A stretch of DNA of 44,027 nt from Mycolicibacterium canariasense (GCF_002101555.1 NZ_LQOL01000044.1:1-44027), one strand, 5' to 3'; shown: positions 35,549 through 44,000, numbered from the stretch's first letter. Translations and numbers: made by a program. Notes: a model not told the origin generated them from the sequence alone.

Positions 35549-35932
35549 TCAGTTCGGAACGACGGTGACCGCACAGCGGATGCCTGGCGCTCGACTCAAC
35601 CGCGCGTCCGCGGTCAGCAAGGGGCACTCCAGGGCCTCCGCCAATGCCACATACATCGCGTCGTACGCCGTCACCGTGTCCCGAAGCTCCCAGACTCGCT
35701 CCAACAACGGTTGCGCGGCATACCGATTCATGCCCAGTCTCGCCCAGACATCAATCGCTTGCCGGGCCTGCGCAGGCGTCAGGGCACCCGTGGCGGTCTG
35801 TCTGCGCAGGGTGCTGAGTACCTCGGCGTCCACCAGGTGCGGGGCATTGACGACTTGTTCGGAGGCGAGGCGCCGCGCCTGCCCACCGTTCAGCAAGGCC
35901 GCGATCGCTGCAGAGGCATCGAGGACGATCAC
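35549..35932 (-). CDS. vapC: VapC-type PIN-domain toxin
   Basis: 127 aa. GTG 35932 overlaps the antitoxin stop as GTGA. PIN RNase landmarks are VIVLDASAAIAAL (first Asp), APHLVDAEVLSTLRR (Glu), TVTAYDAMYVALAE (Asp pair region) and LLTADARLSRA (last Asp). VapC toxins cleave specific tRNAs or rRNA with Mg2+ and are held inactive by VapB. Full family length. Longer in-frame extension upstream lies inside vapB and is not used. Confidence 0.93.
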   Translation of the reverse strand: MIVLDASAAIAALLNGGQARRLASEQVVNAPHLVDAEVLSTLRRQTATGALTPAQARQAIDVWARLGMNRYAAQPLLERVWELRDTVTAYDAMYVALAEALECPLLTADARLSRAPGIRCAVTVVPN

Positions 35933-36144
35933 CGGCGCTCGGCGGCTACGTCGGCCGCGATGTCGGCCGCCGGGATAGCCAAGTCCGGTAACGAGGCGAG
36001 CAGTGCTGCGTTGTCGACGCGTCGCGTCGCTGCGTCGAGCTCGCGGATCGCGACTGCCGTCACCGATGAGTTGGTGGCGCGCGCCAACCTTGCGAGGCGG
36101 TCCATAACCTCGTCGGGGACGTTGCGGATGTGTAGCGTGCGCAT
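35929..36144 (-). CDS. vapB: VapB-type antitoxin (ribbon-helix-helix, FitA-like)
   Basis: 71 aa. The N-terminus MRTLHIRNVPDEVMDRLARLARATNSSV is the beta-strand and first helix of a ribbon-helix-helix DNA-binding domain (FitA/VapB-like). The acidic C-terminal tail (DLAIPAADIAADV) would wrap VapC. It overlaps vapC by 4 bp. It presumably represses its own operon with VapC; two palindromes at 36152-36180 upstream of the start are candidate operator sites. Confidence 0.9.
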   Translation of the reverse strand: MRTLHIRNVPDEVMDRLARLARATNSSVTAVAIRELDAATRRVDNAALLASLPDLAIPAADIAADVAAERR

Positions 36145-36151
36145 ACCCCAA

Positions 36152-36180
36152 CTGTAGCGGTGATACAGCTAGATGCTAGC
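36152..36180. promoter_or_regulatory. Putative VapBC operator
   Basis: Two adjacent inverted repeats lie 8-36 bp upstream of the vapB start: CTGTA-n7-TACAG (36152-36168) and GCTAG-ATG-CTAGC (36168-36180). Their position fits RHH-family autoregulation. They were not tested against known VapB sites. Confidence 0.5.
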
Positions 36181-36540
36181 AATCTGCAACCAAACCATAC
36201 CCATACACCAGCGGGCAGTGAGGCGACATGGTTACGAGTCGAACGACGCGCATCACCGTCGACTTCGCTCTGACCTGCGCAATCAGCCTCCGAGACGCCA
36301 CACAGACGCGTGAGTGCAACGATGTCGATCTGGTTCGCCGGGGGCTGGGCACACCTGTCGCTTCAGCATCGATCCACTCCAACCGTCGCCCGGCAGCTCG
36401 TACCCACGATTCGGGACTGGCCGGGCCTTACGTCGCCGTCGCACGGGCCACCGGCCAGACGTGACGGTGTGGCCTGCGCTGAGCCCATGGTCACAAATGG
36501 GTAACCTCAACCCGAGAGTCGATGGATCAGGGGGAACTCC
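36181..36540. other. Intergenic region before the DUF7159-like gene
   Basis: About 360 bp with no convincing gene in either strand. Small open frames (for example 36228-36464) lack a recognisable product. It should hold the promoter of the gene at 36541, whose start is preceded by AGGGGGA, a good ribosome binding site. Confidence 0.5.
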
Positions 36541-37599
36541 ATGAGCCTCGTACTGGGCCTTTCGGTGACGACGAGGGATGTTCGCGGCGAGCTGGTTGAC
36601 GGTGCCACTGGCCAGGGCGAGCACCTGGACCGCATCGTGCTCGACGCCGCCGACGTGGAGGACTACCTGGCCACCCTGCCTGCCGACGAAGACCTGCACG
36701 CCGTCGGTCTGACCTGGACGCCGGACGCCGAGTCGGCCGCCATCAAGGTTCGCGAGGCGCTCGACGTCTACGGCGGGGGAGCGCGCGTGGTGGCCGTTCG
36801 CGAGGTCGAGGCGACCGAGGCGCTGGCCCGCGGCATCGCCGAGATGACCGGTCACGATTTCCTGGTCGTCTGCATCGTCGAGCCGGATTCCGCGATGGTC
36901 GCGACGGTCGACGGCTTCAGCGTGGAGGTCGAGCAGATCGAGCGGATGGACGCCGCGACCCTGATCGACCGGGTGTGCGCGGTTGTGCGCAGCGCGCGCC
37001 CCAGCCCCGACGTGGTGTTCGTCCTGGGCTCCGAAAATGCCGACGAGCTGGTTGACGCCCTGCAGCAGGAGACGGACCGCCCGGTGGTCACCGCAACCGA
37101 GGCGGATTTCGCGCTGACCCGGGGCGCCGCCCTGGCCTCGGCGTACGCGGCGAGCCTGCCTCAACCGGAACCGCGCGCGCCGCGGTTCACGCGGGTGCGC
37201 CTGCTGACTTCGGCGCTGGGCGTGGCGAGTGTGGCGTTGGTGGTGTCGGTGTCGGTGGTCATCGGATCGCAAGGACTGCCTGAGCACAGCAACCGGACGA
37301 CCGAGCCCGTCGCCGCATCGGCGCCGATCGCACGTCCGGCCCCGCCGGCGCCGAGTGCCGAGACCGTCCGTGCACTGGCGCGCGAACCGTTTGCGTTGAT
37401 GAATTTGCCTGTCGCGCAAGCACCGCCACCGCCCGCGGCGCCCGTACCCGTCGCGCCGCCGCCCGCGCCCGAACCCGCCGCGCCGGCCAACGTGTCACCG
37501 GCCCCGCCGGTCTACGTTCCGCCGGCGGCCCCGCCGCCCCAGCCGCGGCTGCGTGACCGCATCTTGGACAAGATCCCGATCATCGGCCGCTTCCGCTGA
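36541..37599 (+). CDS. DUF7159-type membrane protein with Pro-rich tail
   Basis: 352 aa. The N-terminal ~220 residues form an actin/ASKHA-like domain (SLVLGLSVTTRDVRGELVDG, VVFVLGSENADELVDAL, ADFALTRGAALASAYA) seen in mycobacterial DUF7159 proteins. One transmembrane helix follows (about 220-242, LLTSALGVASVALVVSVSVVI) and then a Pro/Ala-rich extracellular stretch (many PAPPAP repeats), ending in a short basic-amphipathic tail RLRDRILDKIPIIGRFR. Family function is unknown to me; a cell-envelope role is likely. The stop lies 3 bp from the convergent SDR gene's stop. Confidence 0.85.
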   Translation: MSLVLGLSVTTRDVRGELVDGATGQGEHLDRIVLDAADVEDYLATLPADEDLHAVGLTWTPDAESAAIKVREALDVYGGGARVVAVREVEATEALARGIAEMTGHDFLVVCIVEPDSAMVATVDGFSVEVEQIERMDAATLIDRVCAVVRSARPSPDVVFVLGSENADELVDALQQETDRPVVTATEADFALTRGAALASAYAASLPQPEPRAPRFTRVRLLTSALGVASVALVVSVSVVIGSQGLPEHSNRTTEPVAASAPIARPAPPAPSAETVRALAREPFALMNLPVAQAPPPPAAPVPVAPPPAPEPAAPANVSPAPPVYVPPAAPPPQPRLRDRILDKIPIIGRFR

Positions 37600-37602
37600 C
37601 GC

Positions 37603-38340
37603 TTACCGGTGGGTGAGTCCGCCGTCGACGGGGTACTGGCTGGCCGTGACGTAGCTCGCGTCATCGGAAAGCAGGAACAGCGCCACCGCCGCCGCTTCGT
37701 CGGCGCTGCCCACCCTGCCGAGCGGCACGCGGCTGACCACGCCGGCCTCGAACGTCGAACGAGTCGTGTCGTCCATGAAGCTGCGAAAGTCGGTGCTGAT
37801 CGCGCCCGGCACCAGCGTGTTCACCCGGATGCCACGCGGCGCCAACTCGGCGGCCCAACTCCGCGCTGCGGCGATCAGGGCTGCCTTGGTGGCCGCGTAC
37901 ACCGCGGTGCGCGGTGCCCCCTCGTAGGTCGAGGTGGACGACGTGACCACCACGGACGCCCCGTCGGTCAAGCTGTCGGACAGCGCGGCCAGTTGCAGCA
38001 AGGGGCCGCGGACATTGGTTGCCATCATGGCGTCGAAGAGTTTGGCGTCGGTGTCGGCAATCGTGGCGATATCGGCGTAACCGGCGTTGAGCCACAGTCC
38101 GTCGATGCCGCCGCCGGCGTTGGCTTGCGCGAGGGCACTTCCGGTGTCCGGCGTGGAGGCATCATTGAAAATGACTGTTGCTGAGCCAATTTCACGCTGC
38201 GCCTGAGCGATCCGTGCCGGATGGGTACCGGTGAGCAGCAGCTCGGCACCCTCGTCGGCCAGTCGGCGGGCGCCGGCCAGGCCGATGCCGTTGGTCGCGC
38301 CGGTGATGACGATGCGCTTTCCGCGGAATCGAGGTGTCAT
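37603..38340 (-). CDS. SDR family oxidoreductase, MerR-linked
   Basis: 245 aa classical SDR. It has TGATNGIG (cofactor), LLTGTHPARI after beta-2, LWLNAGYAD (NAG motif), VVTSSTSTYEG with catalytic Ser, YAATK with Tyr and Lys, and the C-terminal VDGG. It is divergent from a MerR-family gene, with a 9-bp perfect inverted repeat between the two starts. It is therefore probably induced or repressed by that regulator together with the regulator itself. Substrate unknown. Confidence 0.93.
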   Translation of the reverse strand: MTPRFRGKRIVITGATNGIGLAGARRLADEGAELLLTGTHPARIAQAQREIGSATVIFNDASTPDTGSALAQANAGGGIDGLWLNAGYADIATIADTDAKLFDAMMATNVRGPLLQLAALSDSLTDGASVVVTSSTSTYEGAPRTAVYAATKAALIAAARSWAAELAPRGIRVNTLVPGAISTDFRSFMDDTTRSTFEAGVVSRVPLGRVGSADEAAAVALFLLSDDASYVTASQYPVDGGLTHR

Positions 38341-38354
38341 GTCGGCGACGCTAC

Positions 38355-38376
38355 GACCTAGAGTTGGCTCTAGGTC
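38355..38376. promoter_or_regulatory. MerR-type operator between SDR and merR-like gene
   Basis: A perfect inverted repeat has arms GACCTAGAG and CTCTAGGTC (9 nt each) with a 4-nt spacer (TTGG). It lies in the 59-bp gap between divergent starts at 38340 and 38400. This is the usual spot for a MerR activator site that overlaps its promoter. Confidence 0.8.
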
Positions 38377-38399
38377 AAGTGCTGGGGGAGGTCCGTTGG

Positions 38400-38810
38400 A
38401 TGACCGGCTACACCATCGGTGAGGTTGCGGAGGCGACCGGGCTCAGTGTGCACGCGTTGCGGTTCTACGAGCGCGAAGGCCTGTTCATCGAGCCGGTGGA
38501 ACGCACCTCGAGCGACCGGCGCCGGTACAGCCAGACGAACGTCGACTGGTTGCGCATCTGCACGCGGCTGCGCGAATCACAGATGCCGCTCGCCGATCTC
38601 AAACGGTTCGCCGCCTTGGTGCGCGAAGGGCCCGGCAACGAGTCCGAACGCCTGGCGCTGCTCGATGCGCATCGCGCCCGCGTCGACGCGCAGATGCAGG
38701 CGCTGGAGCAGGCGCGCGACATCATCACCTGGAAGACCCAGCTCTACGAGACGAAGCTGCGCGACGGCGACGCCGAAGGCTTGTGGGACCCGACGGCTGC
38801 GTCGTCGTGA
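38400..38810 (+). CDS. MerR family transcriptional regulator
   Basis: 136 aa from ATG 38400. The N-terminal MerR HTH is TIGEVAEATGLSVHALRFYEREGLF, followed by the wing and SSDRRRYSQTNVDWLRICTRLRESQMPLADLKRFAAL, then an antiparallel coiled-coil dimerisation helix (RLALLDAHRARVDAQMQALEQARDII). No metal-binding cysteines at the C-terminus, so it is probably a small-molecule or redox-responsive member (SoxR/BmrR-like subgroups). It likely controls the divergent SDR gene through the repeat at 38355-38376. Confidence 0.9.
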   Translation: MTGYTIGEVAEATGLSVHALRFYEREGLFIEPVERTSSDRRRYSQTNVDWLRICTRLRESQMPLADLKRFAALVREGPGNESERLALLDAHRARVDAQMQALEQARDIITWKTQLYETKLRDGDAEGLWDPTAASS

Positions 38811-38829
38811 TCAGACCTCGGGATCGGTC

Positions 38830-39342
38830 CTACCCATTCGTCACGCGTTCGAAGATGATCTCGATCGACGTACCGTCGGGACGGGTGAAGTGTTCGGTCA
38901 TGCGATCACCGTCGACAGTGATGCGCAAATCCTTTGTCGTTCGCACGTTTCCGACCCAGTTGGGAAACGTGGCGCCCTCCACTCGGTTGCCGCTGAATTC
39001 GCCGTTTGCGTCGACGGTGTATGTGCCGAACATGCCGATGCTGCCCGCCATGGCGGCCCGGTTCTCTGCGTCGGTGCCTTCGCCTCGCACGTTGGAGGCG
39101 AAAGGGGCCACCGTGGAGTCGGTGAGGACCTCGACGTAGTGCATGTCCGGAGTGAACGTGAGTAGTCCGCTCGGCCGCTCGCCGTACGCCGGCACGGAGG
39201 TTCCCTCCCTCTCGATCGACGCGGCGACCATTCGCCAGGTTCCGAGCACCTGATTGGGTGGTGACGAGGGGGCTGAACAACTCGACAACATGATTGCCAT
39301 GATTGCCGACCACACGGCGAGGGCGGCAGAACGCGCGATCAT
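38830..39342 (-). CDS. Lipocalin-like lipoprotein
   Basis: 170 aa from ATG 39342; the frame is open upstream to 39417, but ATG 39342 gives a proper signal peptide. The N-terminus is a lipoprotein signal (ARSAALAVWSAIMAIM, lipobox LSSC). The body resembles the lipocalin-like (PF13924) beta-barrel: VLGTWRMVAASIE, SGLLTFTPDMHYVEVL, GSIGMFGTYTVD and FPNWVGNVRTTKDLRI near the end. Likely a ligand-binding, membrane-anchored envelope protein. It is convergent with the merR-like gene. Confidence 0.85.
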   Translation of the reverse strand: MIARSAALAVWSAIMAIMLSSCSAPSSPPNQVLGTWRMVAASIEREGTSVPAYGERPSGLLTFTPDMHYVEVLTDSTVAPFASNVRGEGTDAENRAAMAGSIGMFGTYTVDANGEFSGNRVEGATFPNWVGNVRTTKDLRITVDGDRMTEHFTRPDGTSIEIIFERVTNG

Positions 39343-39537
39343 CGAGGGTCTGCTCCTGAGACTCGTAGCGTCGGCAACGGAACGCACTGCACAGTTAGAT
39401 CTGCCGACAGATTCCATGGCTAGGTATCACGCTAAATGTGCTTCCGTGCACCAGCCAGGTATTCATGGCGAAGTCATAGACTCTGCCAAGCAATGCTGCT
39501 ACGGCCGCCAGCGGCATTGCCGGTTCATCGTTGCGGG

Positions 39538-40053
39538 CTAAACCTTCGGCAGCCAGCCCGACCATGCCGGCGACAGGATGAAGCCGCGGCCTTGAGCGTC
39601 CTTGCAGGCAGTCGTTCCCTTGTCGTCGACACCGCAGACGGCGCCACCGACGGTGATCGAGTGGAACGGCGGGAGCGTCTTGATGGGCTGACCGTGGAAT
39701 GCGTCGGTCGGGCTTTCTTCGTTCGTCTGCTTCAGGCCGGTCACCGTCCCGATCCAATTTGACCGATTGAGGCCCCTCGACGGGTCAGACGCCGCAGGAG
39801 GAAGTGCCGGCAGATTGTTTCCGCGACACTGAGGTTGTAGCGACGTGAAGTTACACACCACTCCGTCGGGGGTGAGGAAATAGGTCCCCGAGCTGAGGTG
39901 CCCCGGTGTGGTGGTGTCGATGCGATAGTCGGCGATGTCCACGGGGGCATATCCGTCGAGACTCAGGAACTTCGGTGTGTCGGCCTGCGTCTGGGACAGC
40001 GGGGCAGCGGCGAACAACGTTGTCGCGGCTGCTAGGACCGCCGGCCAGCGCAT
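39538..40053 (-). CDS. Small secreted protein, tandem paralogue 2
   Basis: 171 aa from ATG 40053 with a signal peptide (WPAVLAAATTLFAAAPLSQTQA). The mature part has cysteine pairs (VVCNF..CRGNN, AVCGV..TACKD) and ends GRGFILSPAWSGWLPKV. It closely resembles the next gene upstream (40062-40595): both share DTPKF...LSGY/LDGY, YFLTPxGVVC, HSITVxGxVCGV, GTTACKD and the same C-terminus. This is a tandem duplication. Function unknown; exported mycobacterial protein. Confidence 0.8.
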   Translation of the reverse strand: MRWPAVLAAATTLFAAAPLSQTQADTPKFLSLDGYAPVDIADYRIDTTTPGHLSSGTYFLTPDGVVCNFTSLQPQCRGNNLPALPPAASDPSRGLNRSNWIGTVTGLKQTNEESPTDAFHGQPIKTLPPFHSITVGGAVCGVDDKGTTACKDAQGRGFILSPAWSGWLPKV

Positions 40054-40061
40054 CTCAGCAA

Positions 40062-40595
40062 CTAAACCTTCGGTAACCAGCCCGTCCACGACGGCGAGAC
40101 GATGAATCCACGCCCTTGCGGATCCTTGCACGCGGTCGTACCTGAGTTACTGACACCGCAAACGGTTCCCTCAACGGTGATCGAATGGGCGGCGGGAAGA
40201 GTGTGAATCTGCTGCCCACGAATTGTAGTGCCATTTACATACCCGGGGTTCGAAGACTGATACAAGCCTTTCTGGGTATCGATATAGCTCACCCGCGAGT
40301 TGGGATCTTCCAACGCCGGGACGCTCGGAAGATTATTCCCGAAACACGCGGCGCCGCCATCGTCGATGACACACACGACTCCGCTGGGCGTCAGAAAGTA
40401 GTCGGTCATGGTCGGCTGTCGGCCGGGGTTATCGAAGGCAATCGCGTAGTCCTGAGTGTTCACTGGCGTGTAGCCACTGAGGTCTGGGAATTTCGGTGTG
40501 TCAGCGTGCGCCGCGGGCTGGTGAATCATGGCGAGCAGACTCACCGCGCCCAACGTCGTTCGTATCCGTCGCATCGCCGCCATGTTCCTCCCCAA
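40062..40595 (-). CDS. Small secreted protein, tandem paralogue 1
   Basis: 177 aa; ATG 40595 is the longest start, and ATG codons 4 and 7 residues in are equally placed relative to a GGGGAGG site. Signal peptide ends near AAHA. Cysteine positions match its paralogue (VVCVI..ACFGN, TVCGV..TACKD), probably two disulfides. C-terminus RGFIVSPSWTGWLPKV. Nine bases separate it from the paralogue downstream, so they form one transcription unit. Function unknown. Confidence 0.8.
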   Translation of the reverse strand: MGRNMAAMRRIRTTLGAVSLLAMIHQPAAHADTPKFPDLSGYTPVNTQDYAIAFDNPGRQPTMTDYFLTPSGVVCVIDDGGAACFGNNLPSVPALEDPNSRVSYIDTQKGLYQSSNPGYVNGTTIRGQQIHTLPAAHSITVEGTVCGVSNSGTTACKDPQGRGFIVSPSWTGWLPKV

Positions 40596-40637
40596 TGTCG
40601 CTGCCCGAATGATCTGTCGCGAAGTATGCCTGCCACG

Positions 40638-42182
40638 TTACGGGGGTCGGTTGGCGTTGACGATCACCTGTTGTGAGTTGTAGACGGAGCCCGGATTGGG
40701 TCCTCTTTGGTCGCTGTTCCACTGACTGGCGAGAATGTTCATGTTGTCCAATGTGGAGCCGGGCATGATGAACCCGCCGTAAGGCTGGGGAACGGCGCGT
40801 GAGTCGACAACTGTGGTTGGAACGCCCTGCATGATTTGAGTCGGGTCATTGGCAACCCGTAATTCAACGTTGCCGGTGGAGCCGTTGAATCCTGAAAGCA
40901 CGGGTTTGCCGTCGATCTGCTGAAAGCTCAGTTCGCCGAATTTGACGCCTCGATCGGTCATCATGACCGGTGCGTCGTTCGGATCGCCAAATCCAGCGCC
41001 AGTCCACGGCCTCCAGGTACCTCGGTTACCGACATCGGTGCCTTGGTTGGGGTCGACCTGGTACATCGTCACGCCCGAACTTCGATCGAATGAGTCCGCA
41101 ACGATGTAGATCTTGCCGTCTTGGCTGCTCTGGAAGCCGCTGATCTGGGTGGGTCTGGCCCCCTCGCCCGCGGCTGGCGCCCAGGAATTGGGAACTGGTT
41201 GCAATGGCTTGGAGAAGTCGCCGGTGACTTTTACCAGCCAGGACCCAGTCGGTTCGAGATTGTTCTTGGTGCCGACGACCATCATGTAGGTGTCTTTCCC
41301 CACCGTGAACGTGCCTCCGGGCAGGGTGTCATCGGCGCCGAGGGCGTAGTCCGGGATGGCGAACAGCTCGTTATCACTGCCCTTTGGGCCGGTCAAGGGG
41401 ACGCCGTAGTGCGGCCGGCCCTGCGAGTCAAACGTCACGGGGACGGCGACTGACCGGTAGTGCGGATCAGCGCCGACATGGTCACCTTCGAACGCGTCAC
41501 CGAAGATTGCCACCTGCTTCCCATCGGGCAATGTGACGACTTCGCCGAGGTCGGCGGCGCCGATGCCTGGTATGCCAGGGTCGCTCCCGGTACCAGCCAC
41601 CGGACCGAGGTTACGGGCCTCGCCGCGCTTCAACGGACCAAGCATGATGTCGGGCAATGTCGAGGCTGAAGGCGCCGGCTCCGGCAACCCCGATGCCTTC
41701 GCGATCGCCTTGGCCAGCTCGTCGTCGATCCGATCGCCCTCGATGATCGCGTCGGCGATCCGCGCCTTCACCTCGGCGATCTTCTCGGACACCTTCGTCT
41801 GGGTCTCGGCGTCCATGTAGTCGTAGCTGGCCGGCTGGCTCACCTCGCCAGTCGCTAAATCCACCTTCACGGCGGGAGCCTCGGCCGCGAAATTGAGGAT
41901 GTCCTTGACCTTGTTGGCCAGCGCGTCGGCTTCCTGGTGGGCAGTGTCGATCAGCGTGGCGGCCGCCTTTATTCGCTCGGCCTGCTTGTCGTGGTCACCG
42001 GCCGTCGAGAGCACCGCCTGCCGCGCGGTATCGCCGGACTCGCCGTCCCAGTCCGAGGCCTGCATCGCCGAGCGCAGAAAGTCGGCCGAATCGGCGTGAT
42101 TTGTTGCGACATCATGGGCGGCCTTGCCCAGGTCACCGATCTCGGGCGGCCAGTTCAGCAGCTCCTGCAGGGTGAGCGCCAC
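40638..42182 (-). CDS. T7SS substrate-like protein with WXG-type N-terminus and DUF4185 C-terminus
   Basis: 514 aa. The N-terminal ~150 residues are helical with a DWDGESG turn in place of WXG, as in EspC/WXG100-like helical hairpins. The C-terminal ~330 residues match the DUF4185 type of beta-propeller-like, possibly hydrolytic domain (VVTLPDGKQVAIFGDAF, GSWLVKVTGDFSKP, GKIYIVADSFDRSSGVTMYQV). The start lies 3 bp after the stop of an EspC-like gene, so the two are co-transcribed and probably exported together by an ESX system. Neither an ESX core component nor a typical immunity gene lies beside them here. Confidence 0.87.
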   Translation of the reverse strand: MALTLQELLNWPPEIGDLGKAAHDVATNHADSADFLRSAMQASDWDGESGDTARQAVLSTAGDHDKQAERIKAAATLIDTAHQEADALANKVKDILNFAAEAPAVKVDLATGEVSQPASYDYMDAETQTKVSEKIAEVKARIADAIIEGDRIDDELAKAIAKASGLPEPAPSASTLPDIMLGPLKRGEARNLGPVAGTGSDPGIPGIGAADLGEVVTLPDGKQVAIFGDAFEGDHVGADPHYRSVAVPVTFDSQGRPHYGVPLTGPKGSDNELFAIPDYALGADDTLPGGTFTVGKDTYMMVVGTKNNLEPTGSWLVKVTGDFSKPLQPVPNSWAPAAGEGARPTQISGFQSSQDGKIYIVADSFDRSSGVTMYQVDPNQGTDVGNRGTWRPWTGAGFGDPNDAPVMMTDRGVKFGELSFQQIDGKPVLSGFNGSTGNVELRVANDPTQIMQGVPTTVVDSRAVPQPYGGFIMPGSTLDNMNILASQWNSDQRGPNPGSVYNSQQVIVNANRPP

Positions 42183-42185
42183 GGG

Positions 42186-42491
42186 CTACAAGTCGCGCCC
42201 GGCTGCCTCGATGTCCTCGGCAGCGCCACTATCGGTCTTGGTGTAAGCCTCCGCGGCCACCCGGTGACCATCCGCGTGCTTCTCGTGGTGAGCCGCGAAC
42301 TGGGTGGCCGAGGTCTGCCACTCACTCAGCATCGCCGGCAACGCGGCGGCAGCCTTGCTGGCCCCGAGCGCCACCCCGCCCGCGCGCGACTGTGCTTGCG
42401 AGTGCGTCGTGGTGAACGACTCGGCGTGACTGCTCAGCGACTCCGCAGTCACCTGCAATTGGGCCGGATCGACCCGCAACGGCTTTGCCAT
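42186..42491 (-). CDS. EspC-like (ESX-1 secretion-associated) small helical protein
   Basis: 101 aa. Helical pattern LRVDPAQLQVTAESLSSHAESF...LPAMLSEWQTSATQFAAHHEKHADGHRVAAEAYTKTD, typical of the EspC/PF10824 group of ESX-associated partners (the W in SEWQ sits at the turn position). Such proteins pair with a larger substrate for export through type VII secretion. It is directly upstream of the DUF4185 protein gene (4-bp gap). It is divergent from the haloalkane dehalogenase gene. Confidence 0.88.
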   Translation of the reverse strand: MAKPLRVDPAQLQVTAESLSSHAESFTTTHSQAQSRAGGVALGASKAAAALPAMLSEWQTSATQFAAHHEKHADGHRVAAEAYTKTDSGAAEDIEAAGRDL

Positions 42492-42573
42492 GAGATTTGC
42501 CCCCTAACCCCACGATTCTAGGCCCGCGCCGAATCCCTCCGGAACACCAATTCAGCGCTGTACCTTCGACCCC

Positions 42574-43482
42574 GTGGAGATTCTGCGTACCCCCGACGAC
42601 TGCTTCACCGATTTACCCGGTTACGGCTTCGAGCCGCACTACGCCGAGGTCACCGGCGCCGACGGCACCCCGGTGCGCATGCACTACATCGACGAGGGTC
42701 CGCCCGACGCGCCGGTCGTTCTGCTGCTGCACGGCGAGCCCAGCTGGTCCTATCTCTACCGGCACATGGTGCCGGTACTGGTGAATGCCGGACTGCGCGC
42801 CGTCGCCATCGACCTGGTGGGCTTCGGCCGCAGCGACAAGCCGACGCGGCGCACCGACTACACATATCAGGCACACGTGGACTGGGTGCGGGCCGCCATC
42901 GACGGAATTGGCCTGACCGCTATCACCCTGGTGTGCCAGGACTGGGGTGGGCTGATCGGCTTGCGCCTGGTCGGTGAAGAACCCGACCGGTTCAGCCGCG
43001 TGGTGGCCGCCAATACCTTCCTGCCGACCGGCGATCGACCGCCGGGCAAGGCGTTCCTGGCCTGGCAGCAGTTCAGCCAGCAGACACCGGTCTTCGACGC
43101 CGGCGCCATCGTCAACGGCGGCTGCACCTCGGCATTGCCCGACGATGTCATCGCCGCCTACAACGCCCCGTTTCCCGACGAGACCTTCAAGGAAGGCGCC
43201 CGGCAGTTCCCCACGCTGGTGCCGACCAGCCCGGACGACCCCGCCACCCCGGCCAACCGTGCGGCCTGGGAGTCGTTGGGGCGCTTCGAGAAACCTTTCC
43301 TGTGCGCGTTCTCCGACTCCGATCCGATCACCCGCGGCGGTGACCGGGTGCTCGCCGCGCACGTTCCCGGCGCCAGGGGCCACGAACCGGTCACCATCAC
43401 CGACGCCGGCCACTTTCTGCAGGAAGACAAGGGTGCCGAGCTCGCCGCGGTCGTGGTGGCTTTCATCGAACGCACGAGCTAA
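42574..43482 (+). CDS. Haloalkane dehalogenase, DhlA-type subfamily I
   Basis: 302 aa, GTG start. Alpha/beta-hydrolase that hydrolyses carbon-halogen bonds of small haloalkanes. It has the HGEP-SWSY oxyanion-side motif (HGEPSWSYLYR, 53-63), IDLVGFGRSDKP, and the nucleophile elbow CQDWGG with Asp123 and halide-binding Trp124. SDSDPITRGG carries the acid region, and DAGHFLQED the catalytic His (about 280). The PTSPDDPATPANRAAWESLG block is typical of the DhlA / Rv2296 subfamily. Full length and apparently intact. Cytosolic. It has its own promoter region, divergent from the EspC-like gene. Confidence 0.93.
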   Translation: MEILRTPDDCFTDLPGYGFEPHYAEVTGADGTPVRMHYIDEGPPDAPVVLLLHGEPSWSYLYRHMVPVLVNAGLRAVAIDLVGFGRSDKPTRRTDYTYQAHVDWVRAAIDGIGLTAITLVCQDWGGLIGLRLVGEEPDRFSRVVAANTFLPTGDRPPGKAFLAWQQFSQQTPVFDAGAIVNGGCTSALPDDVIAAYNAPFPDETFKEGARQFPTLVPTSPDDPATPANRAAWESLGRFEKPFLCAFSDSDPITRGGDRVLAAHVPGARGHEPVTITDAGHFLQEDKGAELAAVVVAFIERTS

Positions 43483-43670
43483 CCATCAGCTTCAACCTAT
43501 GTTCAGCGATTTGCCAGCTGGCAGTGGCCTTTTCGTGATCGCGGGGCACACGTACACCGAACCATGACCGCGCACATAGCTTGTCCTTAAGGTCGATAGC
43601 AAAACTAACTATCAGACGTCCTCCCGATCCGCCGGCTGCGGTCCCCGGACGTCAAGGCTGGAAAGGATTG

Positions 43671-44000
43671 ATGGACATGAGATTTGCGAAAGTCGTTTCT
43701 GCAGTGGGGATTACCGGCGTGCTCGCGATGGGTATCGGCACCGGTGTCGCCAGCGCCGACCCTTACTGGGGGCCGCCTGGACCGCACGGTCCCGGTTGGG
43801 GCCGCGGACCCGGACCCGCGGACTGGCATCACCCCGAGTGGGTCGGCTGGAACGACGGTTACCCGGCGCCGGGCTGGCGGCCACCGGAGGGCTGGGAACC
43901 GCCCGTCGACTGGAACAACCCCGGTGGTTGGGCTCCGCCGGCCGATTTCCGGCTCTTCATGATTGAGGGTGTAGAACGGTCAGCTGCTGTCGGCCTGTGA
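43671..44000 (+). CDS. Secreted Trp/Pro-rich protein, 3' end apparently interrupted by an IS
   Basis: Starts at ATG 43671 (or ATG 43677), preceded by GGAAAGGA. Signal peptide with cleavage after ASA (SADPYWG follows). The mature part has repeated PGPxGxG, WxxPxGW and NNPGGW motifs rich in Trp, Pro and Gly, as in small mycobacterial exported proteins. From 43951 the sequence changes to GGCTCTTCATGATTGAGGG..., which looks like the end of an insertion sequence, so residues after PADF are probably not native. The real C-terminus is missing. Confidence 0.75.
   Translation: MDMRFAKVVSAVGITGVLAMGIGTGVASADPYWGPPGPHGPGWGRGPGPADWHHPEWVGWNDGYPAPGWRPPEGWEPPVDWNNPGGWAPPADFRLFMIEGVERSAAVGL

Noticed and set aside
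36283..37419. Long minus-strand frame opposite the DUF7159-like gene
   Set aside because: Arg/His/Gly-rich antisense shadow without domain; the plus-strand protein has a TM helix and a family pattern.
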